From Diphasiastrum complanatum (lineage: Eukaryota > Streptophyta > Lycopodiopsida > Lycopodiales > Lycopodiaceae), in assembly GCA_029204225.1 (NCBI GenBank), contig CM055099.1:45695193-45759192 (forward strand): a stretch of DNA of 64,000 nucleotides. The letters are read 5' to 3'. Of this stretch, positions 49,018 through 60,966 are shown one piece after another (position 1 is the first letter of the stretch; every line of letters begins with the position of its first letter). Under the pieces are notes generated by a model that worked only from the letters and a program-made list of their open reading frames with translations, was not told the DNA's origin and made no database searches. The translations under genes were made by a program, and so were the position numbers.

Positions 49018-50019
49018 ATGTATATAAATGCTAAAACACAGGTGATGGAATTCACTACTGAAAAGAGAATGGAAGACCCACAGAGCAGTTATCAGCCTGA
49101 CCAACGCCATAGAAAACTGATGAGGTTTGTACTAAAGGAAAAACAGAGGACTGATATAGAAATCCAACGTGTGAAAGAAGAATTGAAAAAACAAAAGAAC
49201 CTACGAATCAGAGCCACTAATGAGTTGGTTAGCGCCAATAAGGAGCGAGATGCCTGGAAGTAGAGGTACAATGACCTCAAGGAGGCTAGTGACAGACGGT
49301 AGATAAGCCATAGGGAGGGGTATAAAGGGCAGGAAAAGATCCTAGCCAACACCAAGGTGGAACTAGCTGCAACCGAAACTACCGTAGCCATGCTAGCTAG
49401 GCAGTTACATGAGTACCAGAGACAAGAAGCTGCATGAGGACCAATCAGGCCTCAGAGTTCCCGCAACCCTTTACCCGCTTACCCTGTGCACTGCAAGGAA
49501 ATTTTGTCAAACAGTCTGTTCTACAAAAACTTTGATGATTACAGTTTATATCTACCGCCCATGGAGTTTCCGCTAGATGTCCAGGTTTTTGAGCTATGAC
49601 CATCCACGAGTTCCGCCCTCAAATTTACATGGCCACTCATCCCAGGTAGTTTTGAAAACTACAAAGATTCCTGCGAGAGCTTATGTAGGTTCTCAGTTGT
49701 TGCCGCACACCAGAAAGATGATATCATTAGATTGGCTGACCACTATGCCTACTACCTGCAGAATTGGTTACTACAACCTTGGGGCGCTAAGACTAAACCC
49801 ACCAGGATTCACCTTACCAAATGGTGGTACAACCCCAATGAGTCTATGGAGTCAGGAGCGGACCTAGCATTGTACCTACGGATGCGTGACAGAACTTCCA
49901 GGGAACGCAAAACCCTAAATGAGATGTTTTATTTTAAGTTTCTGGAAGGTGCCATTCCAGCCCTTGTGGATGTGGCAGAAGTGGACCCCAATCACACCGG
50001 GGAGTTGAAAAACCAATGA
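49018..50019 (+). pseudogene. 334-codon coiled-coil reading frame with four stops, after gypsy-C
   Basis: One reading frame runs from ATG 49018 to TGA 50019 interrupted only by TAG 49261, TAG 49300, TGA 49435 and TGA 49597; the frame never shifts. The N-terminal half is charged and heptad-like (DIEIQRVKEELKKQKNLRIR, NELVSANKERDAWK, KVELAATETTVAMLARQLHE). The C-terminal half is globular: NSLFYKNFDDYSLYLPP, DIIRLADHYAYYLQNWLLQP, KTLNEMFYFKFLEGAIPALV. No signal peptide or membrane segment is visible. I do not know the family. It could be an extra ORF of gypsy-C or a Gag-like protein of a following element. Confidence 0.55.
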
Positions 50020-53000
50020 ACAGAAATGTGCAAAAATGCACTTTAACCACCCACCTCACTATTTTGCATCATACACTAGACATAGTATGGTGAGCATCTG
50101 TTGCAAGTCTCAGTTTTCTATGCATACATATTTATTGCATCTATATAAAAACTCTCAGCTGCATTTGGACATTTGCTAATTTCTACGGGCATAAATGACT
50201 GTATAGATGCATAGTTGAGGGTGGGTTGAGAGAGGAAAAAGTGAGAACAAAAATAGTGCAGTGGGGTGGGGAGTGACTCCATCGCCCAATGGGAAAGGCA
50301 CAAAAGAAAAATATATATAAAAAAAGAAAAAGAAAAACAGAAAAGAGAGAGAAAGAAAAACTGAAAGAAAAGTAAGAGAAAAAAGAGAAAAAAGAAAAAG
50401 ACTTTCACTGTACGTATCAAATCTCGAACCAATTTGTGAGATGAGTGACGCCTTGCACATCCATAAGAGGTGAGGATGATTTTCCTAATTGATTCCATGG
50501 ACTAGCAGAAAACCAGTACTTCCTACCATCTTGTGTATTGGATCTTAGGACAGTAAGTTGTCCTACATGGACTACTGTCATAATATAGGGCTTGAGAGAA
50601 GAGTCAGTACAGAGATAGACTAGATGGTTATTCCCTGTTGAATCAGTTCTTAGAGAGTATAAGTTGAATGTCTAAACATAATTTTTTTTTTTGATAATCA
50701 CCAATCTGGACCGGTTTCAGAGTTGGGACATCAAAGCCTCATCGTGTATGCATTCAATACACACACATCAATGACACGATGTTAGACACAATACCGTTGA
50801 CTTGCATCCATATCATCCTATCTCCAATCTTGAGATTTGCATTTGCATACCCCTCCATGCATGGGTCCAAAAGTGGGCATTGCCTTACATCTAATGGAAT
50901 TGGGAGCATTTGTCATTTAGGTCACAGGTGGGTTTTGCAGGTATGAAGACACCAAATTGTTCAAAGATGCTATGATTAAATCCAATCCGGTTGCAGATGG
51001 ATCCTAAGGGCTAAATCGATGGCCTTTGGGTAGGAAGCTGTTGAAGACATCCTACCAACTCACTGTGGTTAGCATCACCTAGCAAGGGTGTTGAGTCCAT
51101 TAACTTGATCCACCACCAGGAGCTGGTCTACAAAACCAGAGACTCTGGGTCCGCCGTATGGGGACCATACTACCCAGTGGTAGTCGTCAATGTTAGCCGA
51201 TATTTTCGCACGGAAAATCGGGCTAATATTGAAGTTTAAGTTTGCAATAATTGAAAAAATCGGCATGTAAAACCCGGTTATTAGAAAAAAATCGGCAGCC
51301 TTTGACAAAAATGACATCTTGGCTGGTTTTGGAAGAGAGCCTTGAATGCACCACTCCCCCACTCTCTTATGGAGGCCACTAGGTGTACTATCAAATGGGT
51401 TGAGGACAAATGGCAAAGAGGGCTTGAAGGGCATGAAGAATGGCAAGATGGCATTGTGAAGGGGATGCATTGGATTTTCCTATAAGAAGGAGCCAACTCT
51501 TTGTATTTGTCGTTAGTATTCTCGTGAGTTGGTACTTTTGGGTTTATGTGTTGATGATTGTGAGAGCTTCATTACCTTGTGTAAGTATCAAGTATTGTCT
51601 TTTGGAGCATAGTTGTCTTGTGTTGTTGAGGTGAATGTTGTTAATGAGTGTTTGGAGAGTTAATTCTATCATGTGTTAGTGGATTGAAGGTAATGGGAGC
51701 TAGTTTGAGAATCAATGTTTGTCTTGTAGTGTTCACATGCTAGTTTGTTTTAAAGTGGAATGCTTGATTGTGGGGGATTGAGTGAGGTTTGTTAGTAACC
51801 TTACCTTGAGTGTATTGGTTGTGGTGGGAATGGTTGCTTGATTGAGATTGGTTGTGGGATGTTGAGAGGCTTGCCCTCTTGATTGATTGGTTGGTTATGC
51901 TAGGGTTTTGCAAATAATTGAGCGAGTGAAGGGGTTTCAATGGTTGTATTTAAGAGTTGGTTGAATGATTGACTGGAAGTAGTTGTTTGGGGGTTATTAA
52001 TCGATACATGGTTAAGAAGAAGCGGCATGTTTGCACTTGTGAATCAATGGTTGTTTGGAAATGAATGTGAGTTAGCTCTTGTGAACTACTTGTTTACAAA
52101 TCGATGGAGGTTTGCATTTGGTCAATACTTGAAGATGTTAGTTGGTTGAAGTTGTGTGATTGATGCTCATGCTTGGTTGTGAGCGAATCGATTGATAGTG
52201 TGAGGGTTTGGAAGGTGAGTTGTTTGAAAGTTGATTGTTAGATGTTTTGTTCTTGAGCTACTTTGTGAGGTGATGGCATTACTACCTTGTTGGATGATAG
52301 GATGTGTTAAGAGTTAGAGGTTTGCAACATAAAGAAGGTTTAGTACTCGCCTTTGTGGTTGAAGCTCATTCGTTAAAGGTTGATTGATCTAAGTGAGAGG
52401 TGATTGGCTTTGCTTGGTTGAATGCTAGTGAGAGAGTTTCGGGTTGCAATTACTTGTTTGTGAAGTAGTATTTGAGAGTTAATTTTCGTTCCAATTGGTT
52501 GGGAGTAATTGCACGATTGGTTAATTGCAAGTACAGTTGATGTTGTTCGGAATTTCGTTTAGTAGTGATCAACTGAGCAAATAGTCCGAGTCTCTTTGTT
52601 TCAACAACCATGCTCTCACAAGAAGGTTGATCCTACGACAAGTACGATTCCTACACTGCATTTCTAAGAGGATTTGGAGCATATTGGTGCTATCTACAAC
52701 TCGATGGAACTGGTGCTCCATTGCTGGCCTTGCAATTGCATCCTTTGTGATCCGTAGTAATTGATTGCAACTCTAGTTCGCTGCCCACAGCCTGGTAAAT
52801 GCCTGTGTGCTTGTCTGTAGCTTGCCTACACACCTCTGATCACGACTATAGCCTGTCTGCGCCTACTGCTCACTGCTTTCAACCTGCTGCGGCCCTATAC
52901 CACCTGCCTGCGGCCAAAAAACATACTTGCGACTTGTTCTAGGCCTGCCTGCGGCTAGAAAGCCCTGCCTGCGGCCTGGTATCACTGTTTGCTTCTGTCT

Positions 53001-53334
53001 GTGATTTCATTTCTCTGTAGCAACCCTCTGATATATGTTTCAGACCTGTCCATAGCCTGATTGCGACCTACTGCCTTGCTACATTAGAGCTGGATATGCC
53101 TCTCTGTCCTCTGTAAATCCTACTCTTTGTCTGCGGTGACATAATTCTTCTCACAGTAACCTGTGCCAGGGTTTTTTCAGTGGCTAATCCTCTGATCTTG
53201 CTGTTCATCGTGACTATCACGAAGGCAAGGCAAATAGAAGATGTCAAATGGCATGCGGAATACTGAGACATCGTTCATGACTGGGGTTTCATACACAGCA
53301 GCTACCTAATTGCACATTGAGGTGAGTTTTTGAC
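50020..53334. other. Unassigned 3.3-kb region with strand-biased and repetitive patches
   Basis: No gene was recognised. At 50305-50402 there is a purine-rich (A/G) tract. From about 51500 to 52560 the plus strand is markedly rich in G and T and poor in C, with recurrent TTGGTTG and GTTTG words. At 52790-53060 a degenerate repeat of GCCTGCCTGCGGCC-type words occurs. Short open frames in these patches reflect composition. Confidence 0.4.
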
Positions 53335-53832
53335 TTGAACTTTCTTTCTAGTCACTTCCATTTCTTGAAGTTCTGTTTGAAAGCTCTTAACTTAAATTGG
53401 AATGGATGTGAGATGTGTAAGATAGTCGTGAGGAATCCCAAGAATCCCACGAAGCCTGGATGGTGCTCCAAAAGGGATTGGAGGAAGGTGAAAGGGGAAT
53501 TGTTGCAAAACAATCCCCAAAAGTATGAACAACAACGTAGGGCCACCGCCGAGAAGCTTTTAAAACATGGGTCACTTGGTTTCGGGAGGAAGGGACAATC
53601 TTTGTAAGTGCAATATTTTTTAATATGATTCTATTTTTGTAGTGAGATTGTTAATGTTTTTTATTGCTAAACTATATTGTATTGCTAAACTATGTTTTTT
53701 TGTTGAATGTAGCTTAGTGATTTTGGAAGACACATGACCATCGCGGAGTACAAGCAATGTTACGATCATGGATATGCCAGCCTTAAGGCTTTTATGGAAT
53801 TCCATGGATTGTTTCCAATCATAAACTCTTAA
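53335..53832 (+). CDS. Possible small two-exon gene, function unknown
   Basis: An open frame from ATG 53335 carries a basic, coding-looking stretch: NPTKPGWCSKRDWRKVKGEL and QNNPQKYEQQRRATAEKLLK. It reaches a donor GTAAGT at 53604. Splicing to the acceptor CTTAG at 53717 keeps the frame open as DFGRHMTIAEYKQCYDHGYA to TAA 53832 (127 codons in all). A further acidic open block (53919-54078, VEENVEENVEEYVNESEGEF) follows an acceptor-like TTTTGTAG and may be another exon, but the stop at 53830 would have to be bypassed. I recognise no domain. The splice sites make it better than a random ORF; it may be a transposon-derived gene. Confidence 0.3.
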
Positions 53833-54234
53833 CCTTTATTGTTTTTGTGATTGTTTACTTTGTGGTTTACAAGTAAGTTTAATCTCAATTTAATTAAATC
53901 TTTGATTCTATTTTGTAGAGAGGCTCTACAACTTCAAGTGTTCGTGATGTGGAAGAAAATGTGGAAGAGAACGTGGAAGAGTACGTGAATGAAAGCGAAG
54001 GGGAGTTTGAAGATGTGGACACCAACGTACACCTACAAGATGGAGGAGGCGAGGAGGGAAGAAGTGATGATGAGTAGAGGTTCTTAAATTAAATGTAAGG
54101 CCTTGTAGAAGGCAATGTAGGAAGAGAGAATTTATTCTCTCATCAATGTACTTGTTTTTAAATCAATCAATATAATGTTTTGACATCACATCATTTTTGC
54201 AAAATTTTTGAATGCATATATTTTTTAATCCATG

Positions 54235-54380
54235 AATGCAAATGTATAGTCTATTGAATGCACATCTATTGACTGCAAATGTATCTATTGATGTATTCAA
54301 TGCAATGTATAGTCTATTAAATGCACATCTATGCAATGCAAATGTATCCATTGATGAATTCAATGCAATGTATCTATTTT
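54235..54380. repeat. Tandem repeat, 63-64 bp unit, about 2.3 copies
   Basis: Units start at 54235, 54299 and 54362 with AATGCA(A)ATGTATAGTC or a close variant, and contain AATGCACATCTAT and TGCAAATGTATC. The repeat is AT-rich and non-coding. Confidence 0.8.
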
Positions 54381-54869
54381 AGCACATGATTTGCATGCTA
54401 GAATGCACAATAAAAAGTAATGAAAAGCACAATGGAAAGTAATGGAAATAGATAACACATTAAGTTATCAACTAAATATCAAATGAATCAAAATAAATGT
54501 GAATTTATCTTTACTATTGTATCTCCATTGTTTTGCAATCTTTGCTTTTCCTTTTGCATGCACTGGAGCTTTGAATCTTTTGCAATGAAAGCTCATTTTT
54601 CATATCCAAACCTACATCACAAACAAAAAAGATCTTAAAACTTATGATCACAAGACACTTAACATCCATCAATGAACTAAAAATCCTAAACACTATCAAT
54701 CTTCTCACTCACATTCATCCTCATCTCATTCTCACTCCCATCTATACTCTCTTTTTCTCTCTCACACACAACACAAAAATAGAAAGTCACCTCTATTTTC
54801 GAAGTGAACCACATTTTGGTTCGCGCCAAATGTTTTTTTTTTGGACAAAAAATTTTGCATTCCAGAAAC
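54381..54869. other. AT-rich spacer
   Basis: No gene, LTR or transposon end was recognised here. Confidence 0.4.
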
Positions 54870-55265
54870 CTTTTTGCGTGGATACCACGTGGATATAAAT
54901 TTTTTTTTATCCACGCGGTATCCACAGCCTCAACTCTCTGGATTTTGCGTGGATAAAGCAAATTTTGCGTGGATAATTATCCATGCACTATCCACGAAAA
55001 AGCCGAGCCTTTTTTATTTTATTTTTACTATGGCATGGATTATCCACACATGGATTATTCACGCGAAATTAGAATTTCTATTTTCGGCTTCGGGTGTCGG
55101 AGGTTTGTCCGACTGCCGGTAGTCGGACTTGGCGTGGATAATCCACGCGTGGATAATCCACACATTTTGAATTTCACGACGTCCGACGGATCTGTTACCG
55201 GAAAAGACATTTGTGTGGAACATCCACGCCTATATCCACGCCTATATCCATGCAAATTTTTTTAT
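54870..55265. repeat. Cluster of GTGGATA/TATCCAC inverted motifs
   Basis: More than ten copies of the 7-mer GTGGATA or its complement, or one-base variants, occur in about 400 bp in both orientations. A perfect palindrome GCGTGGATAATCCACGC lies at 55132-55148 and partly repeats at once. A second inverted repeat, GTCCGACT...AGTCGGAC, lies at 55107-55128. The block may be a decayed palindromic transposon end or a protein-binding array; the sequence alone cannot decide. Confidence 0.6.
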
Positions 55266-58140
55266 TCCGCGTGTCCTCATTTGTATTGTGCGTGAATATT
55301 TGCTATATGTGTTCTTGTGCGGGCCACAAACAGGAGAGGGGTGCAAACCAGGTGGGAAGGAGGAGAGCAGACATAGGAAGAGGGAGAAATCGTGGCCAGA
55401 GAAAGAAATGGGTCGTTAACAATAAGAAAGAAGGAAAGAAGGAAACAAGGCAGAGTAGAGGGAGCCGGAGACAGGAGCCAGACAGGAGGAGGGAGTGAAG
55501 AAGCAAGCGGACTTCTGAATGGACAATGCATATCAGAGGAGAGAGCGGGGCTGGGCACAGCTCTACACCAAACGCAGGCAGGGTAGAAGGAGCCTGACAA
55601 GGTAGCGGATCAAGCAGGGAGACCACATGTAGCAAGAATTGGGATGCACAGGTCTGTTGGCCACAATCCGAGGCTGGCCACAATCCGAGGCAGCAGGAAC
55701 AGTGATAGCAAAGTGGGAAAAGCTTTTAAAGCTTTAACTCCCAATGGCTATCTTGCAGGATACTGATCTGCTACCAGTGATCTGTAAGGTGTTGAAAACT
55801 CTCAAATGGATTCTATAGAAGGCAACAAGGGTTTCGGTCAGGTAATAACCAAATGATCATATATGTGAACAAAACTCTAGTTAAACCATCCCACAGACAA
55901 GCCACAGTTCTCAGAAAGTGAATTAGCACTAAGGCTAGCAGGGCAGCGATGGTCAAAGGAGCACAACTGAGTATAGCACAGGTAAGAGAGATGGACAGGT
56001 AGGGAGTTTGAGGAGCGACCTCACAGATGGTGTCTTCAAGAAACATTTATTTTTAAAACGTTCTAAATGAATGTTGATTTATTTCTACGTTTCAAATAAA
56101 TGCTGATCTCGGCTGCTTCCTACGGCTATTTGAAACACCTTCTACAACACCTGTCTTCCAACGTTGAGACAACACTTTCCAAACATCAGTTTATGTGCTG
56201 ATGATTATCAACAATAGATGTTTTCACAAACACCCTCAAAAAACTCACGAACATTGTGAATGACTTCCGAATTCTGTCAACAGCCTCTAACTATTGTCTT
56301 CAAACAGAAAAGATGATTCTTCACACAATTTTAAGACACCACAACATAAAGAAGAGTTCATTCAATCAATACAATGCATAAACATGGCAGTAGATCCACA
56401 CAGTAGGCAGCAAATGTACACAAGATTTGCTGCAACACAATGCTACAGATTATTACAAATCAATGGTAGTGAAAACATTGACAGGGTTTGACGTGGGAGG
56501 CACTAAGTAGAGATCAATTAACTCTACTTCCCCTCATTCCCTCCATTGCCACAAAATGACAGCAATTTCACACCTTTTTAAAACCTGCAGCCACAGGGTT
56601 AGAGGCAGCAAAGACAAGAAGTAAATCTGTTAATACCAGGGCTTGCAATCACAAGATTAGAGAGACTGCAAAAGCAGTCAATGCCAAATCTGATTCAATA
56701 AACAATGATCCAAGAAATAAACACAATGCTAAAGGCTGAGAAACAGAGCAATAGCAATGAATTATAAGTAGTTTGCAGCAAAGATCCAACAAAGAAGCTA
56801 GAGTGGAAGGCACCAGGCAGATCAGCCTCTTTTCCTTTCCTCATCCTTGTCTCTATGGGATTGAGCATAAATTGGAAGTGGAAGAGATGGGAGGCACCAA
56901 GCAAAACAACTTCTACTCCTTCCCCTTCTCTCCAAGCTTCTCCTCACAAGTTCTCTCTCTCTTTCAAAGAAGATGACAATGACAATGAGGATGTTGTCCC
57001 ACACCCCTCCCTATACGTAGGGGCTCAATGGGCTGGAGGTGCACCCCTTCAAAAAATGGGGCACCTCCTTATGGCTTTTCAAAAAATGACTCTAAAAATA
57101 AGGCATTGGCCCAAATTCATTTTTAACAACTAGCTTGGCCCCAACTTGCAATTTCAAAGTGAAGTTGGGCCCTATTTACGGTTTCAATTTTTATGGGCTC
57201 ACGACCAAGTCTTTAATTACTTGTTGCGCCGGCGCCTCAAAGGGCGTTGGGACTTGAGCAGTTTTCCCAACACGCGTTTAAGTCTAACATTCATCCATAT
57301 TATGAGATAAGAAATAGTACATATTATTATTAAACAAGTAATTTGACAAGTTTTTTAAGATTTTATGACGTAATATTATGTCAAATCGGTGATGAAATAA
57401 AATATTTAGTTTATTAATAATCTAGGTGTCATAGATTTGATATAATTTGATGACATAATTACATGGTCAAATAGATTTTTTTTGCTTTTGTCATGTGGCC
57501 TCTTAAATGGTTGCATGGGGTCATTTAGATTCATGATCAAAAGCATTTATGTTATATTGAGGACCTTAGTGATATGTGACCTATATGATAAATCTTTTTA
57601 ATTGTTGGTGTGTGACCTATATAACCTTATATGAAATCATAGTAATTAGTTGAAATATCATTTAGCATTGTAATAAAGATGTTGACCAATGGTGTGATTT
57701 CTTGCATACAAAGCAACCATAGATAGAAAGGGCGAATGCATATTGCTCGTCATGAGATACCATGGCACACTAGGCCAATCCAAAGAGATTTACCTTGAGA
57801 TCATCACTCATCTTAGACAAGAGTTTAAACTGAGAGTTTCGAACATTGACTGCTATGTGGTCTTTAAACTAGTTGAGATAGGCCTGCACACACTATCTAC
57901 TGATGTCTAACATTTGTTAGTATGAATCTCATTTTGATTGCTCGTCATGTGTTGCCCCACCCAAGCAATTTTCTTGATAGCAATGTTACTAGAATATTAG
58001 ATTTACATTAAGCATAGGTAGAATATACATGGATTAAATGTTGGCATGTCTTTAACAAATTTTATTATATTTGTTCAGAACATACGGTCTCATAATGATT
58101 ACTTATGATGTGGTATAGAGTAGCTGGCTACAGTGTGTAT
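55266..58140. other. Unassigned region, no gene recognised
   Basis: 55330-55500 is purine-rich (GA/GGA words). 56490-56900 has three loosely similar GGGAGGCACCA(A/G)GCA or GGAGGCACTAAGTA segments, suggesting a decayed repeat. 57290-58130 is AT-rich with recurrent TGACATAAT-like words. No coding domain, primer site or RNA gene was seen. Confidence 0.35.
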
Positions 58141-58484
58141 ATGTCATCGACGATGTCATCATCATCGGATAGCGATTCATCTCATGATCGCAACAACAGG
58201 TATATATTGTTATTGATATTGACTGATCAATTGCACTTTATTTGTTATTTGAATATGAGTGTATAATTTTTCTTGCAAATTTATTCTTACAATGAGATTT
58301 GATTGGAATTATGAATTCTAGGGAAATTATTGTACCTCCACGTGATTTAGAGAAAGAAAAAAGAATTGAGCTCTATCACAGAAAAAAGGAGCAATCAAGA
58401 CTAAAGTACAATGAACAACTATTGACTGGTTCATCTTCAAGCTCTTCCATCAGTCGACGTAGACCGCCTATTGATCCATCACAT
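58141..58484 (+). CDS. Start of a spliced gene: exons 1-2 (exon 3 at 63938)
   Basis: ATG 58141 gives MSSTMSSSSDSDSSHDRNN and a GTATAT donor after 58199 (phase 2). The acceptor ATTCTAG at 58321 leads to exon 2 (58322-58484), which completes an Arg and reads EIIVPPRDLEKEKRIELYHR, KKEQSRLKYNEQLLTGSSSS and RRRPPIDPSH, with a GTATGT donor in phase 0. Exon 3 opens at 63938 in phase 0. The N-terminus is a low-complexity, acidic-then-basic segment with a likely helix. The function is unknown; the Cys pattern in exon 3 suggests a transposase-like or zinc-binding protein. Phases agree at both junctions, which supports the model. Confidence 0.5.
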
Positions 58485-58740
58485 GTATGTATATTGATTT
58501 ATGTCGTAATTTTTTTATTTGTAATAGTGATGTAATCCGATTTGCTCTTTGGATATAGTATATTGCTCTTTGGAAAGCCAAGACACCACTCCATCACAAA
58601 TGAAGGTTGAAAATGCACTAAATGTACAAAGACTATTTTGTCAATTTTTGTCACATGTTACAATACGTCACATTTTAGAATTTGTCAATTTTCACCTGAA
58701 TGACACTGAAAGAATTTGTGCAATTTGCAATTGGATTATT
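58485..58740. other. Left part of the intron, with a small antisense copia RNase H fragment
   Basis: On the minus strand at about 58550-58615 the sequence reads FICDGVVSWLSKEQYTIS, similar to the copia RNase H motif VSWLSKKQDTISLSS of copia-B. The match is only about 60 bp and isolated. The 5-bp duplication TTATT of copia-C ends this stretch at 58740. Confidence 0.45.
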
Positions 58741-58985
58741 AGTTAAAATAGCAATGATCGACTTATACAGTGCTTTCCTATTTTGACAGCACCACGTGTG
58801 CTTAGTTCTAGAGTTATCGGGCCATCTTTCTTTTACGAGCCCTTTGAGTGTTTTTAAGGAACTCATCTTTGTACTTACTTGCAGTCCTTGAATATACAGT
58901 TTGAAGAGAAGTATTCTTGTTGCACTTGACGTTTTGTTGTGGTGATCGATCCGGTTGGGTGCTTTCAATTGTGTTTTTCTTAACT
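58741..58985 (+). repeat. 5' LTR of copia-C (245 bp, AGTTAA...TTAACT ends)
   Basis: It begins AGTTAAAATAGC and ends TTTTTCTTAACT, a perfect 6-bp terminal inverted repeat but not TG...CA. The primer site follows with no spacer, and the TTATT duplication precedes it, so the ends are well fixed. Confidence 0.92.
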
Positions 58986-58999
58986 TGGTATCAGAGCCC
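58986..58999 (+). other. Primer-binding site of copia-C (initiator tRNA-Met)
   Basis: TGGTATCAGAGCCC directly follows the LTR; 13 of its 14 bases match the canonical TGGTATCAGAGCCA. Confidence 0.92.
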
Positions 59000-60255
59000 T
59001 TGGTGGCTGGAATCACCAGACAAGAACAGAGAGTTGCGAATTCACGACGGTTTGTTGGCTAGGAAGCACAAAATCGAGTCTGTGGAGATTCGTGGAACGG
59101 CTCAAAACTGTAAAAAGGATTCAGAGATAGGGAATTGTTGGTTGAATAAAAAAAAAAGGCAAGCAAGTTTGAAGCTGAAAAATTCTTCTGGAGGGTTGCT
59201 TGGCATTTGTGATTGGTTTGAATCCAATCAAATACCGTTTGAAGAGCGGTTTGGAGCATAAGATAATCTATAGTAGGGCGACCTCAGTTAGCTAAGAGCT
59301 GCAAAGGAAAGCTCAGGGAAAGCCTGAGTAAAGCACAATATATTCTTCTCTTCGAAAATTGCTAGGGTTTCAAGAGACAAAATCAGAGATATCTCCTTGT
59401 AGGAGGACGTTTTTCAAGCTGTGAGAGGCTGTGAATGGGCACCCTGGTAGCGCGATTCTGCGGTAGGAAGGCCCCGACTGGCCGTGGAGGAAGAAGACAG
59501 TTAGAGCGATTAACGAGGAGCAGCCATAGCTCGTGAAGGAGTCTCCATCGCTGGTAGAGAGAGAAGAATGGGAGGTCGCGGGAGCTGTCGCGCGCTCAGT
59601 CAAGATCACCAGTTAGCGGCCCGAAGTGTTCAGTACTTCGAGGGCCTTGGATCAACGCACAGACGAGTTGACAGCCGTCTGATCTTGGTTCATACAGATC
59701 AACGATGGTCATTTCACAATGGGTGGGTTGTTGGATCTAAAGGATCCGTTGGATTGAAGTGAAAGAGCCTGAAGGGGTCTGAAGTGCAAAGTGCATTGCA
59801 AATTCATTAAAAATCTTCAAACTAAAAAAATTGTTGGGTCCCAAGTTTTTTGAAGAGTGAAGTTTCTTCACACTGAAGAAACAGTTCAAAAATCCAAATT
59901 GCCCTTATTTTCACCTCCTTTAGCCTATTTTGACCAAACGAAAGGCTATAGCCTCCAAACGAAGGGCACCCTGACTGTACTTGCAAGTACGGTACATCAA
60001 AACAGAGTGATTGCCGTGGAGAAAGTGTTCGAAGTGCGCCAGAAGTGATTTCACCATTCTACTGGGCAGGAAGCTGGGGGTTGGTGACGTGAAGCATTTT
60101 GAAAAACGACGCCAGTTTGGCTTTCAATTTGGTGAAAGAGCTGTGGGTGGCCTGGTAAGCTAAAAATTGCAGGTCATTATTATCGATTTCTGACATCACA
60201 GTTGGCTCTAGCATACACTTTATAGCCTACAGGTGAAGTTTTAAGCAATTCGGAG
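59000..60255 (+). other. Untranslated leader of copia-C
   Basis: No coding frame. The 3' part resembles the copia-A leader and includes the perfect 14-nt palindrome GTACTTGCAAGTAC at 59977-59990 and two copies of CCAAACGAA(A/G)GGC before it. Confidence 0.65.
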
Positions 60256-60966
60256 ATGGCAAACATCAATGAGGCAATTTTGGGCGATGCAAGCAAACTT
60301 GATGGGGCTTCTAACTATAACATCTGGAAATTCAAAATGAAGAGCATTTTGATGGAAAAAGAGTTATGGAAAATCGTGGCAGGTATCGAAGTCCGACCAA
60401 ATACCACTCCAGGTGACATAAGGGCCTTTGATAAAAAGGCACAGAGAGCATTATCCTTGATCAATCTTTCAGTGAAAGACCATGTGATCACTCACATAAG
60501 TGATGCTACGACGGCTAGGGGAGCTTGGGAAGCTCTTAGAATGCAATTTCAAACTTGCAATCCAGCTCGAGCCATGTTCTTGAAGTCAAGATTGAACACA
60601 ATAAGGATGGAAGAAAATGAATCAGTGGGATCCTTCTTCACCAGGATAAAGGAGCTGAGAGATCAACTTGTGGCAATTGGAGAACCAATCAGAGATATTG
60701 AATTGGTACATACCACAATGAGCGGTGTCTCGGAAGGGCTACGAATGTTTGTAAGTGGCATTGCTTCGAGGGAGAGGTTGTCTACTTTTGAAGACTTCCA
60801 CGGAATCATGTTGCAAGAAGAGCAGCGTCGCGAAGTGGTGAAGTCAAGACAAACTCCACAGGAGGATCAAGTCTTGCTTGCTAAAGGCAAGCAAAAAGGA
60901 TGGAAAAGGATTCCTAAGAAATCCAAGGATGATGATGACGAAGGAGAATCGTCATCAAAAGGAACC
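60256..60966 (+). pseudogene. gag: Copia-C gag, 3' end deleted
   Basis: ATG 60256 opens MANINEAILGDASKLDGASN and YNIWKFKMKSILMEKELWK. An uninterrupted copia Gag follows (SLINLSVKDHVITHISDATT, FFTRIKELRDQLVAIGEPI, FHGIMLQEEQRREVVKSRQ) to a basic-acidic linker. At about 60966 it jumps into integrase sequence. Compared with copia-A, some 800 bp coding the zinc knuckle, the protease and the GAG-pre-integrase domain are absent. The main Gag body itself has no stop. Confidence 0.88.

Noticed and set aside
54235-54380. CRISPR-like array
   Set aside because: Only about 2.3 copies, no unique spacers, and the genome is eukaryotic; it is a simple tandem repeat.
55303-55683. 126-codon minus-strand frame rich in Leu, Pro and Ser
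   Set aside because: It follows from the purine-rich plus strand; no homology or splice context supports it.
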